Source: Streptomyces sp. FIT100
GTDB taxonomy: Bacteria; Actinomycetota; Actinomycetes; Streptomycetales; Streptomycetaceae
Assembly (NCBI RefSeq): GCF_024584805.1
Contig: NZ_CP075715.1
Span: 5,200,526 to 5,264,525, forward strand
Length of the DNA: 64,000 nucleotides
Reading direction: 5' to 3'
Part shown: positions 16,592 to 24,888 of the stretch, in pieces
Layout of the letters: each line of letters opens with the position of its first letter
How positions within the stretch are numbered: the stretch's first letter is position 1
Translations under genes and position numbers: made by a program
The notes under the pieces: model-generated
The model's input: the letters and a program-made list of their open reading frames with translations, nothing else
Database searches by the model: none
What the model was told of the DNA's origin: nothing

Positions 16592-18558
16592 TGCCGGGCA
16601 CCGGTGCCACGAGCGGGCTGAGCCAGAACGCGTCCCTGGCGGAACTGCTCGCCCGGCACGCCGCATGGACACCCGGCAAGACGGCTGTCGTCCACCCCGC
16701 CGCCCGGCGCGACCGCGTCGGCCGGTCCGGCTACCGCTCCCTCGACTACGCCGAGTTCGCCGCGAAGGTCTCCGACTGCGCCGCCGGGCTGAAGGAGCAC
16801 GGTGTCGGCCGCGGGACCCGCACCGCCCTGCTGGTGACTCCCGGCTCCGATCTGCTGATCCTGGTCTTCGCGCTGATGCACGTCGGCGCGGTCCCGGTGG
16901 TGGTCGATCCCGGTATGGGCCCCGGCCGCATGCTGGAATGCGTCGAGCGCGTGGGCGTCCAGGCGTTCATCGGCGTACCGTCCGCGCACCTGCTGCGGCG
17001 TCTGCGCCCGCGAGCCTTCGCCGGGGTCCGGTCCGTGATCAAGGTCGGCCGTGGGAGCGGCGGACTCGACGCGTTGGCCGGCCTCGGCGCGCGACTGCCG
17101 CAGTCGGCGCCGCTGAAGGCCGGTCCCGACGAACTCGCGCTGATCGGCCACACCACAGGAAGCACCGGCCCGGCCAAGCCGGTCGAGATCACCTTCGGCA
17201 TGCTGCGCGCCATGGCGCACGGCGTGGAACGGGCCCATTTCACCGCCGACATGACCACCTCCCTGGTCACACTGCCGCTGATGGGGGTGTTCGACCTCGC
17301 GGCGGGCCGTACCGTGGTGGTGCCGAGGATGAACATGGGCCGGGTCGGTGCCGCGGACCCCGCGGTGCTGACGGACGCGATCCGGCGCTTCGACGTCAAC
17401 GCCATGTTCGCCTCCCCCGCCCTGCTGGGCCCGCTCTCCGCATATCTGGCGCGGACCCGCACCGCTGTCCCTTCGCTGCGCCAGGTCGTCTCCGGCGGCG
17501 CCCCCGTGAGCCCCGGACTGATGAGCGCGCTGCGTGACTCACTGCCCCGTGAGGCCCGGGTGTTCAGCACCTACGGGTCGACCGAGGCCCTGCCGATGAC
17601 ACTCATCGAGAGCCGGGAGGCCCTCTCCGCACCGGCCGACGGCCCGGCACAGGGACTGGGCGTCTGTGTAGGACGGCCGGCACCCGGCACCGCGGTCCGT
17701 GTCATCGGGGTCAGCGACGGCCCCGTCCCCCGCTGGACGCCCCGGCTGCCGCTGCCGGCCGGGGAGATCGGCGAGATCGTGGTCAGCGGCGAGGCGGTCA
17801 GCCCGCGCTACTTCCAGTCGGACCGGGCCGACGCCGAGCACAAGATCCGCGACGGCGAGCGCCGTTGGCATCGCACCGGCGATGTCGGCTGGATCGACGG
17901 TGAGGGACGGCTCTGGTTCTGCGGGCGCAAGAGCCAGCGTGTCCGCGCCGTCGGCGGCGATCTGCACACGGTGCGCTGCGAAGGAGTCTTTGCCGCCCAT
18001 CCGCAGGTGAGGCGTGCGGCGCTGGTGGGCTTCGGCCCCGAGGGCGGACAGCGGCCCGTGCTGTGCGTGGAACTCGCGCCCGGCACCGACCGGCAGCAAT
18101 GGCCGAGGATCGAGGACGAGTTGCGTGCCATGGGCGCGAACAACCCGGTGACCAAACCGATCTCCGACTTCCTGCCGCACCGCGCGTTCCCCGTGGACAT
18201 CCGCCACAACGCCAAGATCCGCCGTGAGCTGCTGGCCGGCTGGGCCGAGGACCGGCTCACCGGACACCGCCGCCCGACCGCCGCCGACCGGGCGCTGCGC
18301 GCCGTTCCGCTGCTCGGCTGGGCCTACCTGGCCGTCTGGCCGCTGCTGCCCTGGGACCACGGGGCGCTCACCGCCCTGTGGTGGGCCGATGCCTTCCTGA
18401 GCGTCGTCGTCCACGCGGCCCAGATCCCGTTCGCACTGCGCACGGAGCGCGAACTCGCGACCGGGCGCACGCACCTGCGGACAGCCGCCCTCACCATGCT
18501 GCTGGGCGCGGCGTGGTGGCGCCGGCGCGGGCGTGCCACGAAGCGGGCTGCCGCGTGA
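16591..18558 (+). CDS. lstC: LstC-type beta-lactone synthetase (OleC-like ANL enzyme) with hydrophobic C-terminal extension
   Basis: A 655-residue AMP-forming ligase superfamily member. The phosphate loop HTTGSTGPAKP is at about residues 185-196, STYGSTEALPM is motif A5, RWHRTGDVGWID is motif A7, and the catalytic Lys of motif A10 is K542 (NAKIRREL). Its OleC relatives activate a beta-hydroxy acid as adenylate and close it to a beta-lactone, which is the expected role here. After the A10 motif it continues for about 110 residues with hydrophobic stretches (LGWAYLAVWPLLPW and AFLSVVVHAAQIPFAL, residues about 572-620) and a basic tail, suggesting membrane attachment. It overlaps lstD by GTGA. 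Confidence 0.86.
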   Translation: MPGTGATSGLSQNASLAELLARHAAWTPGKTAVVHPAARRDRVGRSGYRSLDYAEFAAKVSDCAAGLKEHGVGRGTRTALLVTPGSDLLILVFALMHVGAVPVVVDPGMGPGRMLECVERVGVQAFIGVPSAHLLRRLRPRAFAGVRSVIKVGRGSGGLDALAGLGARLPQSAPLKAGPDELALIGHTTGSTGPAKPVEITFGMLRAMAHGVERAHFTADMTTSLVTLPLMGVFDLAAGRTVVVPRMNMGRVGAADPAVLTDAIRRFDVNAMFASPALLGPLSAYLARTRTAVPSLRQVVSGGAPVSPGLMSALRDSLPREARVFSTYGSTEALPMTLIESREALSAPADGPAQGLGVCVGRPAPGTAVRVIGVSDGPVPRWTPRLPLPAGEIGEIVVSGEAVSPRYFQSDRADAEHKIRDGERRWHRTGDVGWIDGEGRLWFCGRKSQRVRAVGGDLHTVRCEGVFAAHPQVRRAALVGFGPEGGQRPVLCVELAPGTDRQQWPRIEDELRAMGANNPVTKPISDFLPHRAFPVDIRHNAKIRRELLAGWAEDRLTGHRRPTAADRALRAVPLLGWAYLAVWPLLPWDHGALTALWWADAFLSVVVHAAQIPFALRTERELATGRTHLRTAALTMLLGAAWWRRRGRATKRAAA

Positions 18559-19592
18559 AAGTACTGGTGACAGGCGCCTCCGGGTTCCTGGGCAGCCATA
18601 TCGTCGACGCCTGCGCAGGCGCTGGTGACGAGGTCCGCGTCCTCGTACGGGAGCGGAGCGACCTGCGGTATCTCCGCACCGTTCCCGGGGTCGAGTTCGT
18701 CTACGGGGATCTGCGCGACACCGCCTCGGTGCGCCGGGCGGTGGACGGCGTCGACGCGGTGCACCACAGCGCGGCGCGGGTCACCGACAGGGGTACGCGA
18801 CGGCAGTTCTGGGACGAGAACGTCGTGGGCACGGAGCGCCTCGTGACGGCTGCCCGGGAGGCCGGGGCGCGGCGCTTCGTATTCATCAGCAGCCCCAGCG
18901 CGCTGATGGCCGTCCGCGGCGGCGACCGGCTCGGCATCGACGAGAGCGAGCCGTACCCGGCGCGTCATCTCCATCACTACTCCGAGACCAAGGCCGCCGC
19001 TGAGCGCCTGGTACTGGCCGCGGACGGCGCGGACTTCACCACCGTCGCGCTGCGCCCGCGGGCCGTGTGGGGACCGCGTGACCACTCCGGTTTCATGCCG
19101 CGGCTGATCGCGAAGATGATGACAGGCAGTCTGCCCGACCTCTCCGGTGGCCGGAAGGTGTACGCCTCGCTGTGCTACTGCGAGAACGCCGCCGACGCCT
19201 GTGTGCGGGCGGCCCGCGCCGAAGGAGTCGGCGGGCGTGCGTACTTCATCGCAGACGACGAACCGGTGGACGTCTGGAGCATGCTCGCCCTCCTCGCGGA
19301 GCGGTTCGGTGGCAGGCCGCCCACCGGACAGGTCCCGCGCGGTCTGCTGCGGGCGCTCGCGTTCACGGCGGACATGGTGTGGAAACTGCCGCCGCTGGCC
19401 CGGCGCTCCGCGCCGCCCCTGTCCCGGTACAGCCTGGCCCTGCTGACCCGTTCGGCGACGTACGACACATCGGCCGCACGCAGGGATCTGGCCCCGCCGC
19501 CGGTGGACCACGACACCGGGATGGTGAGGCTCCACGCATGGATCGAGAGCATCGGCGGCGTCGACGAATTCATCAGGAAAGTGAGGCAGTGA
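18555..19592 (+). CDS. lstD: LstD-type NAD(P)-dependent beta-keto acid reductase (3-beta-HSD family)
   Basis: A 345-residue extended short-chain dehydrogenase. The nucleotide-binding motif TGASGFLGSH is at residues 6-15, a Ser-rich catalytic segment VFISSPSA follows, and the YSETK pair gives Y142 and K146. It is related to OleD and to 3-beta-hydroxysteroid dehydrogenases and should reduce the beta-keto acid made by LstA/LstB to the beta-hydroxy acid that LstC cyclises. The GTG start overlaps the lstC stop by four bases and its own stop overlaps the lstE ATG by one base. Confidence 0.88.
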   Translation: MKVLVTGASGFLGSHIVDACAGAGDEVRVLVRERSDLRYLRTVPGVEFVYGDLRDTASVRRAVDGVDAVHHSAARVTDRGTRRQFWDENVVGTERLVTAAREAGARRFVFISSPSALMAVRGGDRLGIDESEPYPARHLHHYSETKAAAERLVLAADGADFTTVALRPRAVWGPRDHSGFMPRLIAKMMTGSLPDLSGGRKVYASLCYCENAADACVRAARAEGVGGRAYFIADDEPVDVWSMLALLAERFGGRPPTGQVPRGLLRALAFTADMVWKLPPLARRSAPPLSRYSLALLTRSATYDTSAARRDLAPPPVDHDTGMVRLHAWIESIGGVDEFIRKVRQ

Positions 19593-22500
19593 TGTCCGCG
19601 CAGGATGCCGCCACGGACACCGGGAGCGGCGGCAGGGACGTGTTCCACCGGCCCGTGGCCCCCACCGAGTGGTCCTATCTGGCCGCCGCCCGGCGGGGTG
19701 GGCTGCTGGTGATCCAGCTCGTGGTCGAGGGGGACGGCGCGGTCGACGCCCTGGCCCTGAGCCGGGCTGTCGCCGCGGCCTCGCAGTCCTGCCCCGGCGC
19801 GCGACTGGTGCGCCGTGGCCGAACGTGGGTCGACGGTGGAGATCCGGCCAGGGTCGTGGTGGTCGACGGAAGGCACTTCGACCGTACGAAGCTCACGGGA
19901 GTGCCGGGACTCACCGTCCCGCTGGACGGGGCGGAGGGCCGCCCGAACTGCGAGGTGCTGCTGCTCACCGGCGAACCCGGCACCGTCGTCTTCCGCGCCT
20001 CCCACGCGGTGATGGACTTCAAGGGCGTCGCGATGTGGGCGGCCGAGGTGTTCCGCGTTCTGCGCGACGAGCCGCCGCACGGGGCGACGGGCACGCTGGC
20101 CGACCACACATTGCTCGACATGGTCGGACGGACGGGGCAGCGGCCACCACTCCGGCTCGATCAGCGCTCGCCGCTCGGGGGCCGGCCGGGGAACGACCGG
20201 GTGTGGCGGCGGCGTACGCCGGCCGGCCGGCACCCGGCGCTGGCAGCGAAGGTGGCGGCCGCGGTCGCCGGGGCCGTACCGGGCCCGACGGCCCGGATCA
20301 TGGTCCCGGTGGACCTGAGGCGCCATGCCCCCGAGGCGGCGTCCACGGCGAACCTGGCGCTGCCCGTGTTCCTCGACATCCCGGCCGGAGAGGGCGCGGA
20401 CACGGTCCACCGGAGGCTGCTCGGCGCGCTGGCCTCCCGGCGGGAACTGGCGGCCGGGGCCGAGGCGGCGCTGGCCCGCCTGCCCTTGCCCGCCGCCGCG
20501 GCACTGCTCGGCGCCTCGCGCGCCGCGGCCACGGCACGGCACCGGTATCTCGCCTCGGCCATCGTGTCGAACGGAGGACGGCTGGCCCCGGCGGACTACA
20601 GCACCGGGGAGTTCACCGCGACCAGCGTGTACGCCCTCCCGGTGCACGCGCCCCTGGTGCCGGTCAGCATCGCCCTGCTGGAACTCCCCGACCGCACCGA
20701 ACTGGTGGTCTCCGCCCAGGGTGCCGAGGACGCCGGCGCGCGGTGCGAGGACCTGCTGGACCGTGTCGAGTCGGCGCTCGGCAGCGCCACGCCGGCGGCG
20801 CGCGCCACCCCGATCGGACCGCCGAGGGAGTGTCTTCACAGCAGCGTCGTCCGCCCGAAGGGCGGGCCCGGCGGTGTCTGGTGCGTGCGATCGCAGGGCG
20901 GAGGAGGGGGAGTCCATGCGGTGGGGGCACCTCCCGCGCCCGAAGGGTCACGGGGGACATCGGCGACCGACGACAACGCGGCGTGGGGGCACCTCCCGTG
21001 CCCGAAGGGCTACGGGGGTGGGGGCACCTCCCAGGCGCGAGCTCTGGGGGAGGGTGCCGGACACCACGGGGCAGACGGGACTTCGAAGACACGACCTACG
21101 GCGCCCGGGGCGGCAGAACTGCTGCTCGCTCCCGGTCCAGGAGGTCTTCCGCCCCTCGACACCACGGTGGTGCAGCTGCTGCGTGCGCGGGCAGCCCGCC
21201 GACCGGACGCGGCCGCAGTGCTCGGCGAGGGATTGCGCTGGTCGTACGCGGATCTCGACCGCCGTTCCGACGCGGTCGCCGCCCGACTGCTTGCCCGTGG
21301 CGTCGGCCGAGGGGAGGTCGTCGGTGTCCTGGCGGACCGCTCCGCCCTCGGCCTTGCCGGGGTCTGGGGAGTCCTCAAGGCGGGTGCGGCCTTCATGCCC
21401 ATCGACGTACGCAATCCGGTGCAGCGGGTCGAAGAGCTGCTGGCCGACGCGAAGGCACGCTTCTGCCTCAGGGAGACGGCCCCGCCCGGAAGGACGGAGC
21501 GCAGCGGCTGCACGACGCTGCTCCTCGAAGACGCGGCACGAGACGAACCGGCACTGGACGAGGCACAGCGTGCCGCGCTCATGGCCGCCGCTCCCGGCCC
21601 GGACGATCTGGCGTACGTCATCCACACCTCGGGTTCCACGGGTAGGCCCAAGGGCGTGCAGACCGAGCACCGCAGCCTGGCCAACGTCGTCGGCTGGGCA
21701 GCACCCGTCATGCGGTGCGACGAGGAGACCCGGGCCGCGTACTCCTTCTCGCCCGGCTTCGACTTCTCGATCCTCCAGATCTTCCCGCCTCTGGTGCACG
21801 GGGGCGCCGTCGTCCCCGTGCCCGGCGAGCTCGACCACGTCAAGCTGCGGGAGATGCTCTCCGGACGGAGGATCAACACCCTCGGGCTGACACCCACCCA
21901 TCTCGACCTCGCCGCACGCCTCGGCATCCGGCCCACGGGCATCCGGGCGCTCCAGGTCGGCGGCGAGACCCTCACCGCGGCGGGCAGCCGCCGGGCCCGT
22001 GACGCCTTCGGACCGGACTGTCTCTTCGTCAACATCTACGGGCCCACCGAGACAACGGTGGCCTGCACCATCGCTGTCATCGACGGCTCCGACGAAGGGG
22101 ACGGCGGCACCGGACGCCCGTCCGCCCCGATCGGCGTTCCCGTGCACCGGACTTCCGTCGCGGTGCTGGACCAGCAGGGAAACGAGGTCCCGGACGGCGA
22201 GCCGGGCGAACTCCATGTGACCGGTGTCCAGCTCGCCCGCGGCTACCTCGGCCGCCCCGACCTGACGGCCGACCGGTTCGTCCACCTCCCGGACGGCCGG
22301 CGTGCCTACCGCACCGGCGACCTGGTGCTCCGCCTTCCCGACGGCCGGCTGGAGCACACGGGCAGGATCGACACCCAGATCAAGATCCGCGGCCACCGGG
22401 TCGAGCCGGCCGAGGTCGAGGCGGCGCTCACCGCCCTGCCGAGCATCGGACAGTGCGCGGTGGTGGCCCGTCCTCGGCCCGGCAGCGGCGTGCTGGCGCT

Positions 22501-23080
22501 GTGCGCCTTCGTGGTCCCGGCCGGGGACGCCGGAGGCGGAATCGACGAGGCCGCGGTACGGGAGCGTCTGGCGCAGTCGTTGCCGCCGCATCTGGTGCCG
22601 TCGTCGGTGCGTACGCTGCCCCGGCTCCCGGAGACCGCCGGCGGCAAGACGGACCGCCGCGCGTTGCCGAACCCCTTCGCCCCCGCGGCCGCGGACCAGG
22701 GGCGGTCCGTGGTCACGGAGGGCCCGGCCATGCCGCGGGCAGCGGTCGTGCATGTCCCGACCCCCCACGCTGAGGGCGTTGAGGACGGTGAGGACAGTGA
22801 GGGCGTTGAGGTCAGTCCGGGTCCCGGCGTCGCGGCGGTGACGGCACGCATATGGGCGCGCGTCCTGCGGTGTGACGCCGCCGACCTCGGGTCCTCGTCC
22901 GACTTCCACGCGCTGGGCGGCGATTCGCTCGCCGTGCTGGAGATGCTGGCCGCACTCGGTGAGGAACTACTGGGCGAATCGTCTGCGCAGCAGTTCCTGG
23001 ACAGGCTCGGGCCGTTCAACGAGAAGCTGACGCTCGGCCGGGTCGTCGAGACCGTCGAGGCCCTGCGGGACGTGTCGTGA
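19592..23080 (+). CDS. lstE: LstE-type nonribosomal peptide synthetase, C-A-T, with repeat-derived linker
   Basis: A 1162-residue single-module synthetase expected to load one amino acid and esterify it to the hydroxyl of the fatty beta-lactone. Residues about 15-400 form a divergent condensation domain whose HHxxxDG motif reads SHAVMDF (H138, D142). Residues about 520-1040 are the adenylation domain (IHTSGSTGRPKG, NIYGPTETT, YRTGDLV, RIDTQIKIRGHR). The carrier domain ends the protein with LGGDSL (S1112 for phosphopantetheine). No thioesterase or epimerase is present. By eye the ten specificity positions read D-F-L-G-Q-G-I-V-A-K, not a code I recognise, so Leu is assumed from the lipstatin parallel only. 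Residues about 411-503 are encoded by a dispersed repeat element (20823-21099). GTGA overlap with lstF. Confidence 0.88.
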   Translation: MSAQDAATDTGSGGRDVFHRPVAPTEWSYLAAARRGGLLVIQLVVEGDGAVDALALSRAVAAASQSCPGARLVRRGRTWVDGGDPARVVVVDGRHFDRTKLTGVPGLTVPLDGAEGRPNCEVLLLTGEPGTVVFRASHAVMDFKGVAMWAAEVFRVLRDEPPHGATGTLADHTLLDMVGRTGQRPPLRLDQRSPLGGRPGNDRVWRRRTPAGRHPALAAKVAAAVAGAVPGPTARIMVPVDLRRHAPEAASTANLALPVFLDIPAGEGADTVHRRLLGALASRRELAAGAEAALARLPLPAAAALLGASRAAATARHRYLASAIVSNGGRLAPADYSTGEFTATSVYALPVHAPLVPVSIALLELPDRTELVVSAQGAEDAGARCEDLLDRVESALGSATPAARATPIGPPRECLHSSVVRPKGGPGGVWCVRSQGGGGGVHAVGAPPAPEGSRGTSATDDNAAWGHLPCPKGYGGGGTSQARALGEGAGHHGADGTSKTRPTAPGAAELLLAPGPGGLPPLDTTVVQLLRARAARRPDAAAVLGEGLRWSYADLDRRSDAVAARLLARGVGRGEVVGVLADRSALGLAGVWGVLKAGAAFMPIDVRNPVQRVEELLADAKARFCLRETAPPGRTERSGCTTLLLEDAARDEPALDEAQRAALMAAAPGPDDLAYVIHTSGSTGRPKGVQTEHRSLANVVGWAAPVMRCDEETRAAYSFSPGFDFSILQIFPPLVHGGAVVPVPGELDHVKLREMLSGRRINTLGLTPTHLDLAARLGIRPTGIRALQVGGETLTAAGSRRARDAFGPDCLFVNIYGPTETTVACTIAVIDGSDEGDGGTGRPSAPIGVPVHRTSVAVLDQQGNEVPDGEPGELHVTGVQLARGYLGRPDLTADRFVHLPDGRRAYRTGDLVLRLPDGRLEHTGRIDTQIKIRGHRVEPAEVEAALTALPSIGQCAVVARPRPGSGVLALCAFVVPAGDAGGGIDEAAVRERLAQSLPPHLVPSSVRTLPRLPETAGGKTDRRALPNPFAPAAADQGRSVVTEGPAMPRAAVVHVPTPHAEGVEDGEDSEGVEVSPGPGVAAVTARIWARVLRCDAADLGSSSDFHALGGDSLAVLEMLAALGEELLGESSAQQFLDRLGPFNEKLTLGRVVETVEALRDVS
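20823..21099 (-). repeat. Dispersed palindromic repeat element inside lstE, read through in frame
   Basis: About 277 bases in the lstE linker are the reverse-oriented relative of the intergenic element at 47594-47792. The ends match (AGGGAGTGTCTTC on the left, GACACGACCTA on the right; 8-bp perfect terminal inverted repeat GTGTCTTC/GAAGACAC at 20830-20837 and 21085-21092). A block of about 55 bases at 20851-20905 is nearly identical to the complement of 47724-47778. Internal units of the type GGGGGCACCTCCCGTGCCCG occur three times. It codes for a Gly/Pro-rich stretch without stops. It carries no transposase and looks like a MITE-type or REP-type element. Confidence 0.8.
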
Positions 23081-23772
23081 TCTTCGTCGGAGAAGGCGCG
23101 CTGCTCTGGCGCGCGGTACAGCACACGCTCGACAGCGGCCTGCCCGTGGACCTGGTCTGCGGGCCGGCCGCCTCCAGCCCGCCGGCCTCGGCCAGGCCCG
23201 ATGTCCCCGTCCTGGCCGTCACGGACATCAACGCCGTTGCCGGGGAGCTGGTGGCCGCCTGCACGGACGGGGTCGTCTGGTCGCTCAACAACAGGATGAT
23301 CTTCCGCGCGCCGGTGCTGTCCACCGGGCTGCGCGTCCTCAACGTCCATCACGGCCCGCTGCCCGCCTACCGAGGGCTGCCAGAAGTCGCCCTGGTGTAC
23401 GCGATATTGCGGGGCGAGCGGGAGTTCGCCGCGACACTCCACCAGGTGGACGCGGGCATCGACACCGGACCGACGCTGGCCGCCGCCCCCTATCCGATCG
23501 GCCCGCACGAGCCGTACCACGCGGTGCTGCGGCGAGGCACGCAAGCCTGCCACGGGCTCTTCGAGCGCTGTCTGCCCCGCATCGCGGCCGACCCTGTCTG
23601 GACGGGCGAGCCGGGCCGGACCGCCACGACCACCGCCGGTGACGGCTATTTCGGCCGTGAGGCGCTGGCGGGCCTGCGCCGGTACCGCGATCACCCGTCC
23701 TTCGCCCGCGCGACCGACCTCGGTTTCCTGGCCGGATTCCTGCCCGAGCTGACCGCGGTTCTGCGCCACTGA
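23077..23772 (+). CDS. lstF: LstF-type N-formyltransferase
   Basis: A 231-residue protein of the formyltetrahydrofolate-dependent formyltransferase fold (related to Fmt and PurN). The catalytic trio is complete: N89 and H91 in LNVHHGPLPAYRG and D125 in HQVDAGIDTG. In the lipstatin pathway LstF formylates the amino group of the amino acid bound to or released from LstE. GTG start with GTGA overlap to lstE, so it is the last coupled gene of the operon. The protein is shorter than Fmt (about 310) and lacks a tRNA-binding C-terminal domain, as expected for a small-molecule enzyme. Confidence 0.88.
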   Translation: MIFVGEGALLWRAVQHTLDSGLPVDLVCGPAASSPPASARPDVPVLAVTDINAVAGELVAACTDGVVWSLNNRMIFRAPVLSTGLRVLNVHHGPLPAYRGLPEVALVYAILRGEREFAATLHQVDAGIDTGPTLAAAPYPIGPHEPYHAVLRRGTQACHGLFERCLPRIAADPVWTGEPGRTATTTAGDGYFGREALAGLRRYRDHPSFARATDLGFLAGFLPELTAVLRH

Positions 23773-23834
23773 GCGAGGAGCGAGCCGCTGAAAAGCCGTT
23801 GCTGCCACCCGCGCCGTGGCGCCAGGGTGCCCCC

Positions 23835-24788
23835 ATGGATCCGACCTCCGTCACGCTGCGCCCCGCGACCCCCGCCGACGCGCCCGCCGTCCACCGGCTG
23901 CTCAACGACATCGACACGATCGAGATCGGGCATCCCGAGACCGACCTCCACATGGTCGAGAACGACATCGCAGGGAACGACACCTGGCTCGCCGAGGAGG
24001 ACGGGAAGCCCGTCGCCTTCGGCATGGTCTGGGAGGAGACCGGCGAGCCCGTGGACGACCTGGCACCCGGAACGGCGCGGGTCGGCGGCGATCTGTACGC
24101 GCTGCCCGGGCGGACCGCCGAGACCGCGGCGCTGCTCGCGGCCGTGGAGGGCAGGGCCGCCGGGTTGGCGGCGGACGCGGGGGCCGAGCGCGCCCTCGTC
24201 CACCTGGGGCTGTCCACCGCCACGACGGTGGACACGGCACAGCTGGAGTCGCGCGGCTGGCGGCCCGTACGCCGGTACAACGTGCTGACGCGCGAGGTCG
24301 ACGATGCGCTCACGCCGCCCGGGCTCCCCGCCGGGACCGGCCTTCGCGTGTGCCGGACGGAGCACGAGCGCAGGCTCGTCCACGCGCTCCTGGAGGAGGC
24401 GTTCGCCGAGCACTACGACCACCAGACGCGCACGTACGAGCAGTGGCTGGAGCGGAGAGAACTGCGGGGCCCCGTCGACTGGTCCCTGGTGTGGATCGCC
24501 CGGGTCGAGGGCGTCGGCGACGCCGCCGCGCTGTTCGGGAGCGACAACCGCGACGCGATGGGCTGGGTGGGCGCGCTCGGGGTGCTCCGCGAGGCCCGTG
24601 GCCGCGGGATCGGCGAGCTCCTGCTGCGCCGGGCGTTCGCCGAGTTCGCGGGCCGCGGCCGGACGACCGTGGGGCTCGCGGTCGACACCGGCAACACCAC
24701 GGGCGCGCTGCGGCTGTACGAGCGCTGCGGCATGTCCGTGCACTACGCCGCCGACACCTGGGAGCTGACGGTGGACCGGAAGGGCTGA
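23835..24788 (+). CDS. GNAT family N-acetyltransferase
   Basis: A 317-residue protein with two GNAT-like halves. The second half has the acetyl-CoA loop segment EARGRGIGELLLRRAF followed by VDTGNTTGALRLYERCGM; the first half is degenerate. The substrate is unknown. It begins 62 bases after lstF on the same strand, so it may be transcribed with the lst operon, but no formal overlap or strong ribosome site links them and the analogous S. toxytricini operon is known for six genes only. An N-acetyl variant of the product is a speculative link. ATG at 23835 was chosen over the TTG at 23799 because the GNAT fold begins just after it. Confidence 0.75.
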   Translation: MDPTSVTLRPATPADAPAVHRLLNDIDTIEIGHPETDLHMVENDIAGNDTWLAEEDGKPVAFGMVWEETGEPVDDLAPGTARVGGDLYALPGRTAETAALLAAVEGRAAGLAADAGAERALVHLGLSTATTVDTAQLESRGWRPVRRYNVLTREVDDALTPPGLPAGTGLRVCRTEHERRLVHALLEEAFAEHYDHQTRTYEQWLERRELRGPVDWSLVWIARVEGVGDAAALFGSDNRDAMGWVGALGVLREARGRGIGELLLRRAFAEFAGRGRTTVGLAVDTGNTTGALRLYERCGMSVHYAADTWELTVDRKG

Positions 24789-24888
24789 GCGCCGTCCGGG
24801 CAAGTCCCGGCGTTGCGATCGTGCGATATGTGTACTTCTGGGGTGATATTGGGGTTCCTGTAATGCCCTGGATCCCAGGAGGCACTCC

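Noticed and set aside
23077..23772. Methionyl-tRNA formyltransferase
   Set aside because: The catalytic residues fit, but it is short, lacks the C-terminal tRNA-binding domain and is translationally coupled to the synthetase gene.
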